The notes beneath the pieces were generated by a model. That model searched no databases. It saw nothing but the letters and a program-made list of their open reading frames with translations, and was not told where the DNA came from. DNA of 64,000 bases, taken from positions 248,795 through 312,794 of the forward strand of contig NZ_JAIVFT010000007.1 of the NCBI RefSeq assembly GCF_020829665.1, read 5' to 3'. Shown piece after piece: positions 1 through 8,884 of the stretch. The stretch is from Nostoc sp. CHAB 5824. Lineage in GTDB: Bacteria > Cyanobacteriota > Cyanobacteriia > Cyanobacteriales > Nostocaceae. Positions within the stretch are counted from its first letter, which is position 1; each line of letters starts with the position of its first letter. Position numbers and translations under genes: made by a program.

Positions 1-1
1 C

Positions 2-1218
2 AGTAAGGTCAATAGCGTAGTCTTCAGCCCCGATGGCAAGACACTGGCTTCTGGCAGTGATGATAACACGATCAAACTCTGGGATGTCAGCACAGGCAAA
101 GCGCTCAAAACCCTCCCTGGGCATAGCAGTAAGGTCAATAGCGTAGTCTTCAGCCCCGATGGCAAGACACTGGCTTCTGGCAGTGATGATAACACGATCA
201 AACTCTGGGATGTCAGCACAGGCAAAGCGCTCAAAACCCTCCCTGGGCATAGCGATTGGGTCAATAGCGTAGTCTTCAGCCCCGATGGCAAGACACTGGC
301 TTCTGGCAGTGTTGACAAGACGATCAAACTCTTGGATGTCAGCACAGGCAAAGCGCTCAAAACCCTGACTGGGCATAGCAGTTGGGTCAATAGCGTAGTC
401 TTCAGCCCCGATGGCAAGACACTGGCTTCTGGCAGTGTTGACAAGACGATCAAACTCTGGGATGTCAGCACAGGCAAAGCGCTCAAAACCCTGATTGGGC
501 ATAGCAATTGGATCATTAGCGTCGGATTCAGCCCCGATGGCAAGACACTGGCTTCTGGCAGTGTTGACAAGACGATCAAACTCTGGAATGTCAGCACAGG
601 CAAAGCGCTCAAAACCCTGACTGGGCATAGCATTAGGGTCAATAGCGTAGTCTTCAGCCCCGATGGCAAGACACTGGCTTCTGGCAGTGTTGACAAGACG
701 ATCAAACTCTGGGATGTCAGCACAGGCAAAGCGCTCAAAACCCTCCCTGGGCATAGCATTAGGGTCAATAGCGTAGTCTTCAGCCCCGATGGCAAGACAC
801 TGGCTTCTGGCAGTGAAGACAAGACGATCAAACTCTGGGATGTCAGCACAGGCAAAGTGCTCAAAACCCTGACTGGGCATAGCAGTTGGGTCAATAGCGT
901 AGTCTTCAGCCCCGATGGCAAGACACTGGCTTCTGGCAGTGGTGACAAGACGATCAAACTCTGGGATGTCAGCACAGGCAAAGCGCTCAAAACCCTGACT
1001 GGGCATAGCAATTGGGTCATTAGTGTAGTCTTCAGCCCCGATGGCAAGACACTGGCTTCTGGCAGTTATGACAAGACGATCAAACTCTGGGATGTCAGCA
1101 CAGGCAAAGCGCTCAAAACCCTGACTGGGCATAGCAGTACGGTCTATAGCGTCAGATTCAGCCCCGATGGCAAGACACTGGCTTCTGGCAGTGGTGACAA
1201 GACTCTAATTTTATGGGA
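2..1218 (+). repeat. 126-bp coding tandem repeat (WD40 blades)
   Basis: The GGGCAT that opens a blade recurs at 119, 245, 371, 497, 623, 749, 875, 1001 and 1127, always 126 bp apart. Most of each unit is identical at the DNA level. Variation clusters in the codons after GHS (SKV, SDWV, SSWV, SNWI, SIRV, STV) and in the residue between GS and DKT or DNT. Confidence 0.95.
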
Positions 1219-1513
1219 TTTGGATTTTAATGGTTTATTGCTCAGTGGTTGCAACTTGCTGAATAATTACCTCATTGCCCATCCAGAAGTGTTAGAAGAG
1301 TTGCGATCATGCCAAACTCCATCTCGTTTGGCGCAAGGTGCGACAGTGTTAGTCATCCAAGGTGAGAAGTTAGCGCGAAATGATGACATTAATGGCGCTG
1401 TTGAAAAGTTTGACAAAGCACAGCAGTGGGATAATAAATTAAAGTTTGATTCCCAGGCGAGAGCGAAAGAGTTGGCGAATCAAGCTAAGGGTGATAAGGG
1501 GACACTACCCTAA
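2..1513 (+). CDS. WD40 beta-propeller protein, 5' partial, with near-identical blades
   Basis: The frame is open from the first bases, so the start lies upstream of the window; the TTG at 332 is a chance codon inside a repeat. Ten blades of exactly 42 residues are visible, each running from GH through FSPDGKTLASGS to the LWD motif. A non-repeated helical tail of about 100 residues follows from about 1218. In cyanobacteria such propellers are often the C-terminal sensor of large NACHT- or kinase-containing proteins, but the N-terminal part is not here. Role inferred only as a protein-interaction scaffold. Confidence 0.9.
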   Translation, partial: SKVNSVVFSPDGKTLASGSDDNTIKLWDVSTGKALKTLPGHSSKVNSVVFSPDGKTLASGSDDNTIKLWDVSTGKALKTLPGHSDWVNSVVFSPDGKTLASGSVDKTIKLLDVSTGKALKTLTGHSSWVNSVVFSPDGKTLASGSVDKTIKLWDVSTGKALKTLIGHSNWIISVGFSPDGKTLASGSVDKTIKLWNVSTGKALKTLTGHSIRVNSVVFSPDGKTLASGSVDKTIKLWDVSTGKALKTLPGHSIRVNSVVFSPDGKTLASGSEDKTIKLWDVSTGKVLKTLTGHSSWVNSVVFSPDGKTLASGSGDKTIKLWDVSTGKALKTLTGHSNWVISVVFSPDGKTLASGSYDKTIKLWDVSTGKALKTLTGHSSTVYSVRFSPDGKTLASGSGDKTLILWDLDFNGLLLSGCNLLNNYLIAHPEVLEELRSCQTPSRLAQGATVLVIQGEKLARNDDINGAVEKFDKAQQWDNKLKFDSQARAKELANQAKGDKGTLP

Positions 1514-1548
1514 TGAATAGACGAAATAGATAATCACAAGGTGGAAGG

Positions 1549-2163
1549 ATGGCATACAGCGATTTTAGTCTCGCCAAGGTGAAAAAGAGTTTTGACTTGA
1601 CACTCGATGAAACTCGGAATTTATTTGTTGATACAAAACCTGTTACACCATCAGAAACTCTCAGAACAATTTTAATAGATTATATCCCTTTAGCAACTGC
1701 AATTTCAACCGAAAAAGCCAGGTCAGAGTTTTTAATTGCACCAATCCTTGCAGAGGTCAGACGATTATTAAACAATCAAATATCACTGTTCTCTGGAAAT
1801 GAATTTAATGTTGATGCAACTCAAGGTTTGCAAGGTTTTTGCGATTACATTATCAGCAATTCCCAGGAGCAATTATTTGTTTCTACTCCAGTAATGTTTA
1901 TTTTTGAGGCAAAAAAAGAAGATATTATCGGCGGTCTGGGTCAATGTGTAGCGGCAATGATTGCAGCGCAACTGTTCAATCAAAATCAAGGTAATGAAGT
2001 TGGGCGAATTTACGGCTCGGTTACTAGTGGAACTAACTGGAAGTTTTTATTTTTAGAAGAGACAACTGTTTATATAGATTCAACTGAATACTATATTAAA
2101 GAAGTTGATAAAATTTTAGGTATTTTATTGCAACCTTTTCAGCCTGTTTTAACTGCTGTTTGA
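1549..2163 (+). CDS. Hypothetical protein with a PD-(D/E)XK nuclease-like core
   Basis: 204 residues; family not recognised with certainty. The middle holds a pattern typical of the restriction-endonuclease fold: an early glutamate in a helix (SEFLIAPILAEVRR), then GFCDYIIS with an acidic residue, then a strand ending FEAKK. It lies 35 bp after the WD40 gene and has a purine-rich ribosome site (GGTGGAAGG) just before ATG, so the two may be cotranscribed. It could equally be a structural member of this fold without nuclease activity. Confidence 0.6.
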   Translation: MAYSDFSLAKVKKSFDLTLDETRNLFVDTKPVTPSETLRTILIDYIPLATAISTEKARSEFLIAPILAEVRRLLNNQISLFSGNEFNVDATQGLQGFCDYIISNSQEQLFVSTPVMFIFEAKKEDIIGGLGQCVAAMIAAQLFNQNQGNEVGRIYGSVTSGTNWKFLFLEETTVYIDSTEYYIKEVDKILGILLQPFQPVLTAV

Positions 2164-2267
2164 ATATATAGCAGGTACTGATGTAACTTACTTAGTCAAG
2201 GTTAAAAATTTGCTAAAAAATAAGAGAAATTAAAAAACTCGTCCACCATTACTACTATTCAATTGAT

Positions 2268-3011
2268 ATGAGTCTATATTGTCTAGTTCACGGTGCCTTC
2301 CAAGCCACCTGGTGTTGGGATTTGCTAATTCCCCACTTAGAAACACAGGGTCACAAAACTGTAGCAATGGATTTGCCAATTGAAAATGCATCTGCTACTT
2401 TATCCCAACTTGCGGATGTAGTAATTCAAGCGCTGCCAAAAACTGATGATGATATTGTCCTAGTCGGTCACTCAATGGCTGGTACTATAATTCCCCTAGT
2501 TGCAGAAGCAGTAAAAGTGCGTCAACTAGTGTTTGTGGCGGCGCTACTTCCATATCCTGGAATTAGTACACTCGACCAGTTTTCTCATCATCTTGATTCT
2601 GATACGCTCAAATCATTCAATTACCAGCCAAAAGACCCAAGTAAACTCGAACAGTTCCACGATGAGCCTGATATGTATAAACCGGCTTCTGTAGGGAAAG
2701 ATTATTCAAACGAAGCAGTATTAAGGGAGTTTTTCTTTCATGATTGTCAACCAGATGTAGCACAGTGGGCAATCTCGAAAAGTCGTCCGCAACAATCTAT
2801 GGCATATATTTTTGAAACGAATCCTCTAAAAGCTTTGCCAAATGTTGAACGTAAATATATCGTTTGTACCAATGACCGAATATTGTCTCCTACATGGTCA
2901 CGCTACGCTGCACGCAAGCGCTTAGGAGTCGATGCCATTGAACTACCTTCTGGACATTGCCCACATCTGTCTCGTCCTGACCTTCTAGCCTCAGTATTAA
3001 CTAGTGATTAA
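2268..3011 (+). CDS. Alpha/beta hydrolase (esterase / hydroxynitrile-lyase-like group)
   Basis: 247 residues, full length for the small single-domain alpha/beta hydrolases. The oxyanion region LVHGAFQATWCWD is near the N-terminus, the nucleophile elbow is GHSMAG around residue 68, the acid is probably the Asp in TNDRILSP, and the catalytic His is in SGHCPHLSRP near the end. This pattern resembles the SABP2/EstC-type esterases. Cytoplasmic, with no signal peptide. Substrate unknown. It stands alone between short intergenic regions. Confidence 0.8.
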   Translation: MSLYCLVHGAFQATWCWDLLIPHLETQGHKTVAMDLPIENASATLSQLADVVIQALPKTDDDIVLVGHSMAGTIIPLVAEAVKVRQLVFVAALLPYPGISTLDQFSHHLDSDTLKSFNYQPKDPSKLEQFHDEPDMYKPASVGKDYSNEAVLREFFFHDCQPDVAQWAISKSRPQQSMAYIFETNPLKALPNVERKYIVCTNDRILSPTWSRYAARKRLGVDAIELPSGHCPHLSRPDLLASVLTSD

Positions 3012-3104
3012 TTGTTTGAGTTTGGCTCGATTGTTGCTATAGCAAACTTACTTCCCAACTGCTGCATTTTTGACCAATCTGGTAAAAATGCGAAATATCT
3101 TACT

Positions 3105-3137
3105 GGTGCGTTGGCGCAGCCCGCCGTAGGCATCGCT
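3105..3137. repeat. Dispersed GC-rich palindromic repeat
   Basis: A GC-rich string in A+T-rich surroundings (GCGCAGCCCGCCGTAGGCATCGC). Its second half is shared with the sequence at 8396-8418, so it belongs to a dispersed family in this genome. No coding role seen. Confidence 0.6.
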
Positions 3138-3171
3138 CATAATAAATGAAGCCCCATAAAGGTAAACTGGT

Positions 3172-3408
3172 ATGGATTGGAGAACTTATATTCATTCAGA
3201 TCCAAAAATTCTCTTTGGAAAGCCTGTCGTCAAAGGAACGCGGCTATCTGTGGAATTCATATTGGGGTTGTTTGCTGAAGGTTGGACAGAACAGCAAGTT
3301 ACAGAAAGCTATTCAACTCTCAGCGCTCCTGCAATCCAAGCTGTGTTCGCGTTTGCCGCGGGAATTAAGAAATACCATAAACTCAAAAAGGCTAGAAACC
3401 ACATCTAA
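3172..3408 (+). CDS. DUF433 domain protein (antitoxin-like)
   Basis: 78 residues. The N-terminal block DWRTYIHSDP, the GKPVVKGTRLSVEFILGL core and the EGWTEQQVTESYSTLS segment match the DUF433 helix-turn-helix family, usually the antitoxin half of a pair with a DUF5615 PIN-like toxin. No toxin follows: tRNA-Val begins 27 bp downstream. The overlapping longer frame from 3146 has no family features and is a shadow. Function as an orphan antitoxin or regulator is inference. Confidence 0.8.
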   Translation: MDWRTYIHSDPKILFGKPVVKGTRLSVEFILGLFAEGWTEQQVTESYSTLSAPAIQAVFAFAAGIKKYHKLKKARNHI

Positions 3409-3434
3409 GCTGTTTCTAGCCTTAATTTACTAAA

Positions 3435-3507
<73 letters not shown>

Positions 3508-3650
3508 GTTTGACTAATCCTTAACTAATATAGCAAAACATTTCGCATTACGCTAGTAGTTTTGGGAAAATCTTTTTTTCTCTTATACTGACTCAGTATT
3601 CAGTTAATCAGCACTGGCTCAACAACCCGCTATCGCTAACAGGATTTAGG

Positions 3651-4271
3651 ATGCCCTCTGGTCGGACGCACGATCGCATTACTATGTATGCTCTGCCGTT
3701 CGTGGCGGGCGTTACTTTTTGGCAAACTCGCAGTAGCAATGCGACTTTGTTGGTTGCAGGCGGGTTTCTATTTGGTGGGCTGATGTTTGGCCCCGATTTG
3801 GATATTTACTCTGTGCAATTTCAACGCTGGGGTTTCTTGCGCTGGATTTGGCTACCTTATCAAAAAAGTCTTCGTCATCGTTCTTTTTTATCCCACGGGC
3901 CGATTATTGGCACGATTTTGCGGATACTTTATCTGGGATGTTTGCTAGCTATTTTGGCAATTTTCGTTTTGGCAATTGCCGAAAGGTTGTGGAATCTGAG
4001 TTTTACTTGGCAGGATTTGGGACAAACTGTCGGGCGATCGCTCCTGCAATACGATACTGAATATATCGCCCTGTTTTTGGGTTTAGAACTCGGTGCGATG
4101 AGTCATTCTCTGAGTGATTGGGGCGGTTCGGCATACAAGCGCTTTCAAAAACAGGGCATTCGAGGGTTGCTTCCTAATGGCAAAATTAAGAAGCGTAAAG
4201 TTACAAGTCGCGGTAATCGTCGAGCTACAGTTACTAGAAAGAGCAACGGGAAAACCACAAAGGACAAATGA
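3651..4271 (+). CDS. DUF2227 metal-binding membrane protein
   Basis: 206 residues. It shows the features of the cyanobacterial DUF2227 family: PSGRTHDRIT at the start, GPDLDIYS, HRSFLSHGP and SHSLSDW, whose His and Asp residues suggest a metal site like that of membrane metallohydrolases. There are three to four membrane segments, two of them between residues 80 and 140, and a basic tail. The stop codon sits in a heptamer array from which mazG starts 3 bp later, so the two genes are probably translationally coupled. Biochemical role unknown. Confidence 0.8.
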   Translation: MPSGRTHDRITMYALPFVAGVTFWQTRSSNATLLVAGGFLFGGLMFGPDLDIYSVQFQRWGFLRWIWLPYQKSLRHRSFLSHGPIIGTILRILYLGCLLAILAIFVLAIAERLWNLSFTWQDLGQTVGRSLLQYDTEYIALFLGLELGAMSHSLSDWGGSAYKRFQKQGIRGLLPNGKIKKRKVTSRGNRRATVTRKSNGKTTKDK

Positions 4272-4290
4272 CAAATGACAAATGACAAAG
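4264..4290 (+). repeat. Heptamer tandem repeat (ACAAATG)
   Basis: Three copies of ACAAATG plus a partial one span the DUF2227 stop (4269) and the mazG start (4275). Each copy brings an ATG in a different frame (4268, 4275, 4282). This is the short tandemly repeated type known from heterocystous cyanobacteria. Confidence 0.9.
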
Positions 4291-5102
4291 TTAATACTTT
4301 GGCGGCGTTGCAGGAATTAATTGAGGTGGTGGCAAAATTGCGCGAGCCTGATGGTGGTTGTCCGTGGGATTTAGCACAAACTCCCGAAACGCTCACACCT
4401 TATGTGATTGAGGAAGCTTATGAGGTGGTGGACGCGATTAAGAGTGGGGATAAGAGTGCGATCGCAGAGGAGTTAGGCGATTTATTATTACAAGTGGTAC
4501 TCCAAGCCCAAATTGCTAGCGAATCTGGGCAATTTTCCCTCAAAGAAATAACTCAGGGGATTTCCCAAAAGTTGATTCGCCGTCATCCCCATGTGTTTGG
4601 TGATGTGTCGGTGACAAGTGTAGATGAGGTGCGGCAGAATTGGGAACAAATCAAAGCTGCGGAAAAAGGCGAAGCATCTCCAGATGCACAAAAACTTAGT
4701 GCGAAACTCGGTCGTTATGGGCGCACCCTTCCCCCACTGGCGGCGGCGATGAAGATTTCTCAAAAGGCTGCGGCGATCGGGTTTGAATGGGAAAATATTC
4801 AGGGTGTCTGGGATAAGTTTCATGAAGAGTTGGGGGAGTTTCAACAGGCTTTAGCCGAGGAAACACCAGCGCGACAACAAGCAGAATTAGGCGATTTACT
4901 ATTTGCAGTTATTCAGCTAGCCCGTTGGCATAATCTTGATCCTAGCGCTGCTTTGCAAGGCACAAATCAGCGATTTGTTCAGCGATTAGAAAAAATGGAG
5001 GCAGTTGTTGACCGTCCCCTTTCTGATTTCAGTTTGGATGAGTTAGAAAAGTTGTGGCAACAAGCAAAAGCTCAACTTGCTCAAGAAGGGAATGGGCATT
5101 AG
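4275..5102 (+). CDS. mazG: Nucleoside triphosphate pyrophosphohydrolase MazG
   Basis: 275 residues, the two-domain length of full MazG. The N-terminal domain has LREPDGGCPWDLAQTPETL and the EEAYEVVDAI...EELGDLLLQVV block, whose glutamates and aspartate bind magnesium. A second EELGEFQ...ELGDLLFAVI block forms the C-terminal domain. It hydrolyses NTPs and dNTPs to the monophosphate and pyrophosphate (nucleotide-pool cleaning). ATG 4275 is the in-frame start within the heptamer array; 4282 is out of frame. The stop codon lies in another heptamer array. Confidence 0.95.
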   Translation: MTNDKVNTLAALQELIEVVAKLREPDGGCPWDLAQTPETLTPYVIEEAYEVVDAIKSGDKSAIAEELGDLLLQVVLQAQIASESGQFSLKEITQGISQKLIRRHPHVFGDVSVTSVDEVRQNWEQIKAAEKGEASPDAQKLSAKLGRYGRTLPPLAAAMKISQKAAAIGFEWENIQGVWDKFHEELGEFQQALAEETPARQQAELGDLLFAVIQLARWHNLDPSAALQGTNQRFVQRLEKMEAVVDRPLSDFSLDELEKLWQQAKAQLAQEGNGH

Positions 5103-5231
5103 TCATTAGTCATTAGTCATTAGTTATTCTTCCTCTGCTTCCCGCAGGGGAAGCAAAAGCTACCTCTTTTTCAGTCTTTTCTTCTCTACGAAACGCTGCG
5201 CGAACAATTTTGAATTTTGAATTTTGAATTG
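5097..5231. repeat. Heptamer array CATTAGT plus adjacent dispersed repeats
   Basis: Four perfect CATTAGT copies occupy 5097-5124 and include the mazG stop. They are followed by a palindromic TTCCCGCAGGGGAA segment, a GC-rich CTACGAAACGCTGCGCG element related to 36910-36935, and three ATTTTGA-type heptamers at about 5210-5231. Noncoding. Confidence 0.85.
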
Positions 5232-5251
5232 ATTTCTCCCCATTCCCTTCT

Positions 5252-6442
5252 TCAAGATTTTTCAGCATCGAACCACTTTTCATATAGCGATTGATAAGTG
5301 CCATTTTCTTTAAGACTCAGGAGAGCCTGATTAATTGGTTTCCGGTAGGGACTGTTGTTAGGCAGAATGATGCCGTAGCTTTCTTCACGCAAGATACTGC
5401 CAACAATCTGTACTTTCCCTTTGCCTTCGTTGGCAGCATAAAAGAGGAGTACAGGTGCATCAAACACCACGGCATCAGCTTTTTTTGTTTGCAAAGCATT
5501 GTAAGCTTGCTCAATTTTGCTAACTTCTAAAACTGAAATCTTATGTTCTCGCAGATATGCGGCAGCTGTGCTACCCGCAGTTGTTGCCACTACTTTGCCC
5601 GGTAAATCGTCTATACTCCTGATATCGCCCTGAAGCTGTTGTACTGTCAATGAGGTAGTAGCGCTGGCTGTAAAGTAGGCGGCAAAAAGTACTCCAATGA
5701 ACATCCAGACAATACCTACTAGGCGTCCCAGTACTCCCTTGGGCATTTCATCAGCTTGAGTTGCTAATGTGGCAGCTGCCCACCAACAAGCTTTGAAAAT
5801 GCCAGGAAAGTATGATTTGGGAATCATCCCATCTTTATGATGGCGCTCAGATAACCAAATAATGTGGGCTGCTACGACAATTAACACTAGGGCAACGCCT
5901 ATTACCTGCAAGAGGCTAGTAGAGAAAAATAATTGCAAAATATTTGGGAAGGCACTGTGGTTGGTTTCTGAGTTTCGTACCATAATTTGCAGCCCCCCAG
6001 CCAAAATAGGTAATGAGAAATCAAAATTCTGCTGGCGTTCGGCTGTAATTGAGATAGCTGCAATCCCCAAATTAGCTTTGTTGTCTTTAATAGCAGAAAG
6101 CAATTCCGGCACAGAGGAATATTCAATAAATTTAGACTCTACACCTATTTGGTTAGCGATGCTGCGCCAGAGGTCGATACTGAATCCCGATAACTCACCT
6201 TTATTTGGTACCACAAAAGGCGGTATAACTCGTGTAGCTACTAATAAAGGTTGTTGGAGTTGTGGTTTTTGGGCCAGTCCTGGGGCTGTCATTAACAATA
6301 ATGCCAGAATCCCACTTACTAATCCTATGCAGGTATACAGTGCTAAGAAACGCTTGATTTTATTTTTACGGTCATATCTGCCTATCGGGCTTTTTCTTCC
6401 AGCCATAAGTTGGCGAAATTTAGTAGCGATCGCATTTATCAT
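5252..6442 (-). CDS. GluR0-like ionotropic receptor / periplasmic-binding channel protein
   Basis: 396 residues in iGluR order: leader or TM near 33-55, S1 ligand lobe 65-160, M1 about 178-196, pore loop 217-236, M2 about 238-262, S2 lobe 268-390. In S1 the TAER-QQNFDFS motif carries the arginine (R136) that binds the ligand carboxylate; in S2, DAVVFDAP supplies the acidic residue for the amino group. This matches prokaryotic glutamate-gated channels of the GluR0 type. The pore reads ATLATQADEMPKG rather than the TVGYGD potassium filter, so ion selectivity is uncertain. An amino-acid-binding transporter-like protein is the alternative. Confidence 0.8.
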   Translation of the reverse strand: MINAIATKFRQLMAGRKSPIGRYDRKNKIKRFLALYTCIGLVSGILALLLMTAPGLAQKPQLQQPLLVATRVIPPFVVPNKGELSGFSIDLWRSIANQIGVESKFIEYSSVPELLSAIKDNKANLGIAAISITAERQQNFDFSLPILAGGLQIMVRNSETNHSAFPNILQLFFSTSLLQVIGVALVLIVVAAHIIWLSERHHKDGMIPKSYFPGIFKACWWAAATLATQADEMPKGVLGRLVGIVWMFIGVLFAAYFTASATTSLTVQQLQGDIRSIDDLPGKVVATTAGSTAAAYLREHKISVLEVSKIEQAYNALQTKKADAVVFDAPVLLFYAANEGKGKVQIVGSILREESYGIILPNNSPYRKPINQALLSLKENGTYQSLYEKWFDAEKS

Positions 6443-6579
6443 CAGAATTTTCTTGGGGTTGTATGCAAAGTATATTTATCATGCCCACCCCATATCAAAT
6501 ATCACAATTATCATCCCCCTGACACCGATTTTTTCAGATTTAGGGGGATGAATATGGCTAAAGCTATACTCAAGTCGAA

Positions 6580-8049
6580 CTACAATTTGATGGTAACGGT
6601 CTTAACTTCGGTGTACTGTTGCAAGCCATATTCGCCGAGTTCTCGACCAATACCAGACTGCTTAAATCCACCGAAGGGTGCAGCAGCATCGAATACGTCG
6701 TAGCAGTTTACCCAGACAGTACCAGCCCGAAGATTGTTTGCAATTGTGTGTGCTTTAGTAATATCCTGAGTCCACACAGCGGCGGCGAGTCCGTACATTG
6801 TGGCATTCGCCCGTTGAATTACTTCGTCGATATCTTTGAATTTGATGATGCTCATCACTGGGCCAAAGATTTCCTCTTGAGCAATCTTCATGTCATCGCG
6901 GACATCGGCAAAGACTGTGGGGGCGATAAAATAACCCTTGTCGCCAACTCGATTCCCACCACATAACATCTGTGCGCCTTCGCGCATTCCAGATTCGATA
7001 TAGCTCATCACCCGATCGAATTGGTCTTTGTCTACTTGCGGCCCTTGTTCTGTGTTGGCATCGAAGGGATTACCGACAACGCGCACTTTAGCTCTTTCTA
7101 CACTTTTAGCAACGAACTCGTCATAGCATTTTTCTTCGACAAATAGCCGTGAACCAGCACAACAGCACTGCCCTTGGTTAAAGAATAAGGCATCGTGGGA
7201 ACCTGCGATCGCCCCGTCCATATCCGCATCGGCAAAGACGATGTTAGGACTCTTACCACCAAGTTCCAAAGTGACGCGCTTCAGGTTACTTTTGGCAGCG
7301 GCTTCCATAATTAGATGACCGACTTCAGTAGAACCAGTAAATGCCACTTTGTCAATATCCATGTGACGAGCGATCGCAGCCCCGGCGGTTGGCCCGTATC
7401 CTGATAAAACATTCACCACACCAGGCGGAAAACCAGCTTCAATAATCAATTCACCTACCCGCAGCGCTGATAATGGTGTTTGTTCCGCTGTTTTCAGAAC
7501 TACAGTATTACCAGTTGCCAAAGCCGGTGCTAGCTTCCACGCCTGCATCAACAGGGGAAAATTCCACGGGATAATTTGACCAACTACACCCACCGGTTCA
7601 TGGCGAGTGTAGCAAAAGTATGGCCCGTTAATTGGGATGGTTTTACCTTGTACTTTATCAGCCCAGCCTGCGTAGTAACGATAGCAGGCCATTACTAGCC
7701 CCAAGTCACCTAATGAATCTTGTAATGGCTTACCATTGTCGAGAGTTTCTAGCCGCGCCAACTCATCGATATTTTGCTCAATTAAGTCAGCTAGCTTGTA
7801 AAGCAACTCGCCGCGACGGGTGGCAGATATCTTTCTCCATTCTCCATTAGTAAAGGCAGCCCGGGCAGCTTGTACTGCTTTATCTACATCTGCGGCGTCT
7901 GCTTCTGAGACTTCACAGATCACCTCGCCTGTAGTCGGGTTAATTGTTTCAAATCGGCGATCGCTGACACTATTTACCCACTCATTGTTTATCAGCAATT
8001 GGGTTGGGCCAATTTTGACCTGTTGTTCTGGTACTATTGCTGTAACCAT
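6580..8049 (-). CDS. NAD-dependent aldehyde dehydrogenase
   Basis: 489 residues, the usual ALDH superfamily length. It has the Rossmann nucleotide-binding core ([18 protein letters not shown]), the general-base Glu in TLELGGKSP, the catalytic cysteine within NQGQCCCAG and the C-terminal EEIFGPV and [13 protein letters not shown] motifs. It is closest in style to ALDH1/ALDH2-like enzymes of broad substrate range. Cytoplasmic oxidation of aldehydes to acids. The start ATG is preceded by a GGAGG-type ribosome site (AAGGAGGGCCTG on the minus strand). Confidence 0.9.
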   Translation of the reverse strand: MVTAIVPEQQVKIGPTQLLINNEWVNSVSDRRFETINPTTGEVICEVSEADAADVDKAVQAARAAFTNGEWRKISATRRGELLYKLADLIEQNIDELARLETLDNGKPLQDSLGDLGLVMACYRYYAGWADKVQGKTIPINGPYFCYTRHEPVGVVGQIIPWNFPLLMQAWKLAPALATGNTVVLKTAEQTPLSALRVGELIIEAGFPPGVVNVLSGYGPTAGAAIARHMDIDKVAFTGSTEVGHLIMEAAAKSNLKRVTLELGGKSPNIVFADADMDGAIAGSHDALFFNQGQCCCAGSRLFVEEKCYDEFVAKSVERAKVRVVGNPFDANTEQGPQVDKDQFDRVMSYIESGMREGAQMLCGGNRVGDKGYFIAPTVFADVRDDMKIAQEEIFGPVMSIIKFKDIDEVIQRANATMYGLAAAVWTQDITKAHTIANNLRAGTVWVNCYDVFDAAAPFGGFKQSGIGRELGEYGLQQYTEVKTVTIKL

Positions 8050-8177
8050 CAGGCCCTCCTTAAGCTATAAAAAAATTTTCTTAAATCTACTTATTATGTT
8101 TATTGCTGTACAGCATTCTAGGTGGATTTCTTTATGAATTCTTTATTTTAGGATAGTAGTTAGAGGTTAAGACTACT

Positions 8178-8276
8178 ATGAGGAAAAAAATCCTAGCTGT
8201 AGCACTGACTGCATTTGCTAAAGATGAAGAGTGCAAGCTGGCTCTGCAAACTGGATTCCACGTTCATCTATCCTAG
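8178..8276 (+). pseudogene. Remnant of a response-regulator receiver domain
   Basis: A 32-codon open stretch starting at ATG 8178 translates to KILAVALTAFAKDEE...ALQTGFHVHLS and then stops at 8274-8276. This matches the beta4 to beta5 part of receiver domains (ALTA with the switch Thr/Ala, then LxAGFxxHLxKP). It ends just before the conserved lysine, and nothing recognisable precedes it. I read it as the debris of a two-component gene; it is too short to function. Confidence 0.6.
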
Positions 8277-8395
8277 CCAATCGAGCTAGATAAGTTGGTG
8301 ACAGTGTGGCGAACCCGGTCAAAGGCAGCAAACAAGTTTAATGCACAAGTAAGTTCGCGATAAAAACTGCGATCGTCAAAATAGCAAATGCGTAG

Positions 8396-8418
8396 GCGTA
8401 GCCAGCCGTAGGCATCGC
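8396..8418. repeat. Dispersed GC-rich repeat
   Basis: GTAGGCGTAGCCAGCCGTAGGCATCGC matches the element at 3105-3137 in its right half and immediately precedes the 21-bp array. Confidence 0.55.
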
Positions 8419-8600
8419 CGAAATAGCAAATGCTGTCGCCGAAATAGCAAATGCGATCGCCGAAATAGCAAATGCGATCGCCGAAATAGCAAATGCGATC
8501 GCCGAAATAGCAAATGCGATCGCCGAAATAGCAAATGCTGTCGCCGAAATAGCAAATGCTGTCGCCAAAATAGCAAATGCTGTCGCCGAAATAGCAAATT
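8417..8600. repeat. 21-bp tandem repeat carrying HIP1-like cores
   Basis: About nine consecutive copies of a 21-bp unit (GCCGAAATAGCAAATGCGATC), with the AAATAGCAAATG core at about 8420, 8441, 8462, 8483, 8504, 8525, 8546, 8567 and 8588, plus one isolated copy near 8378. At the junctions CGAT forms the HIP1 octamer GCGATCGC, while TGT breaks it; the four central copies carry CGAT and the outer ones TGT. As 21 is divisible by three, all frames of the minus strand stay open artificially. No protein is supported. Confidence 0.9.
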
Positions 8601-8651
8601 CCGCTATTGCACACAATACTCCTCGGTTAAGGTGCATAGTCAGTCATTGAA

Positions 8652-8686
8652 GATCCCCCTTAGTCCCCCTTAAAAAGGGGGAAATA
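8652..8686. repeat. C-run/G-run dispersed repeat
   Basis: CCCCCTTAGTCCCCCTTAAAAAGGGGG, the same family as the larger palindrome at 57826-57901. The rest of the 8640-8884 gap shows no supported gene. Confidence 0.6.
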
Positions 8687-8884
8687 AGCTGCTATTGCAC
8701 GAGAGTATTCTATGACCTGTTGATATTCTTTGGGAGTCATGGATGCACCTGGTATTGATCGCTTTATTCTCCCTTTATAGAGTCTAATTACTGGGAGCAA
8801 CGCGATTTTGTGAGGTGCTAAAACTTGGGACGCATATAGGTTGTTTCAGGATGCAATAGTTGTAAAAATTAAAGGTATAAATTG

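Noticed and set aside
8417..8600. Possible CRISPR array
   Set aside because: Repeats are head to tail with no unique spacers; same for the 62-bp array at 57480-57725. No cas genes in the window.
8273..8637. Three overlapping minus-strand reading frames with CYFGD, AISA and LLFRR repeats
   Set aside because: They are translations of the 21-bp tandem DNA repeat, which leaves all frames open because its length is a multiple of three; no ribosome site or family.
8700..8810. Possible small coding remnant on the minus strand (SIPGASMTPKEYQQVIEYSRAI)
   Set aside because: A short stretch looks protein-like but has no start, no ribosome site and no family I can name.
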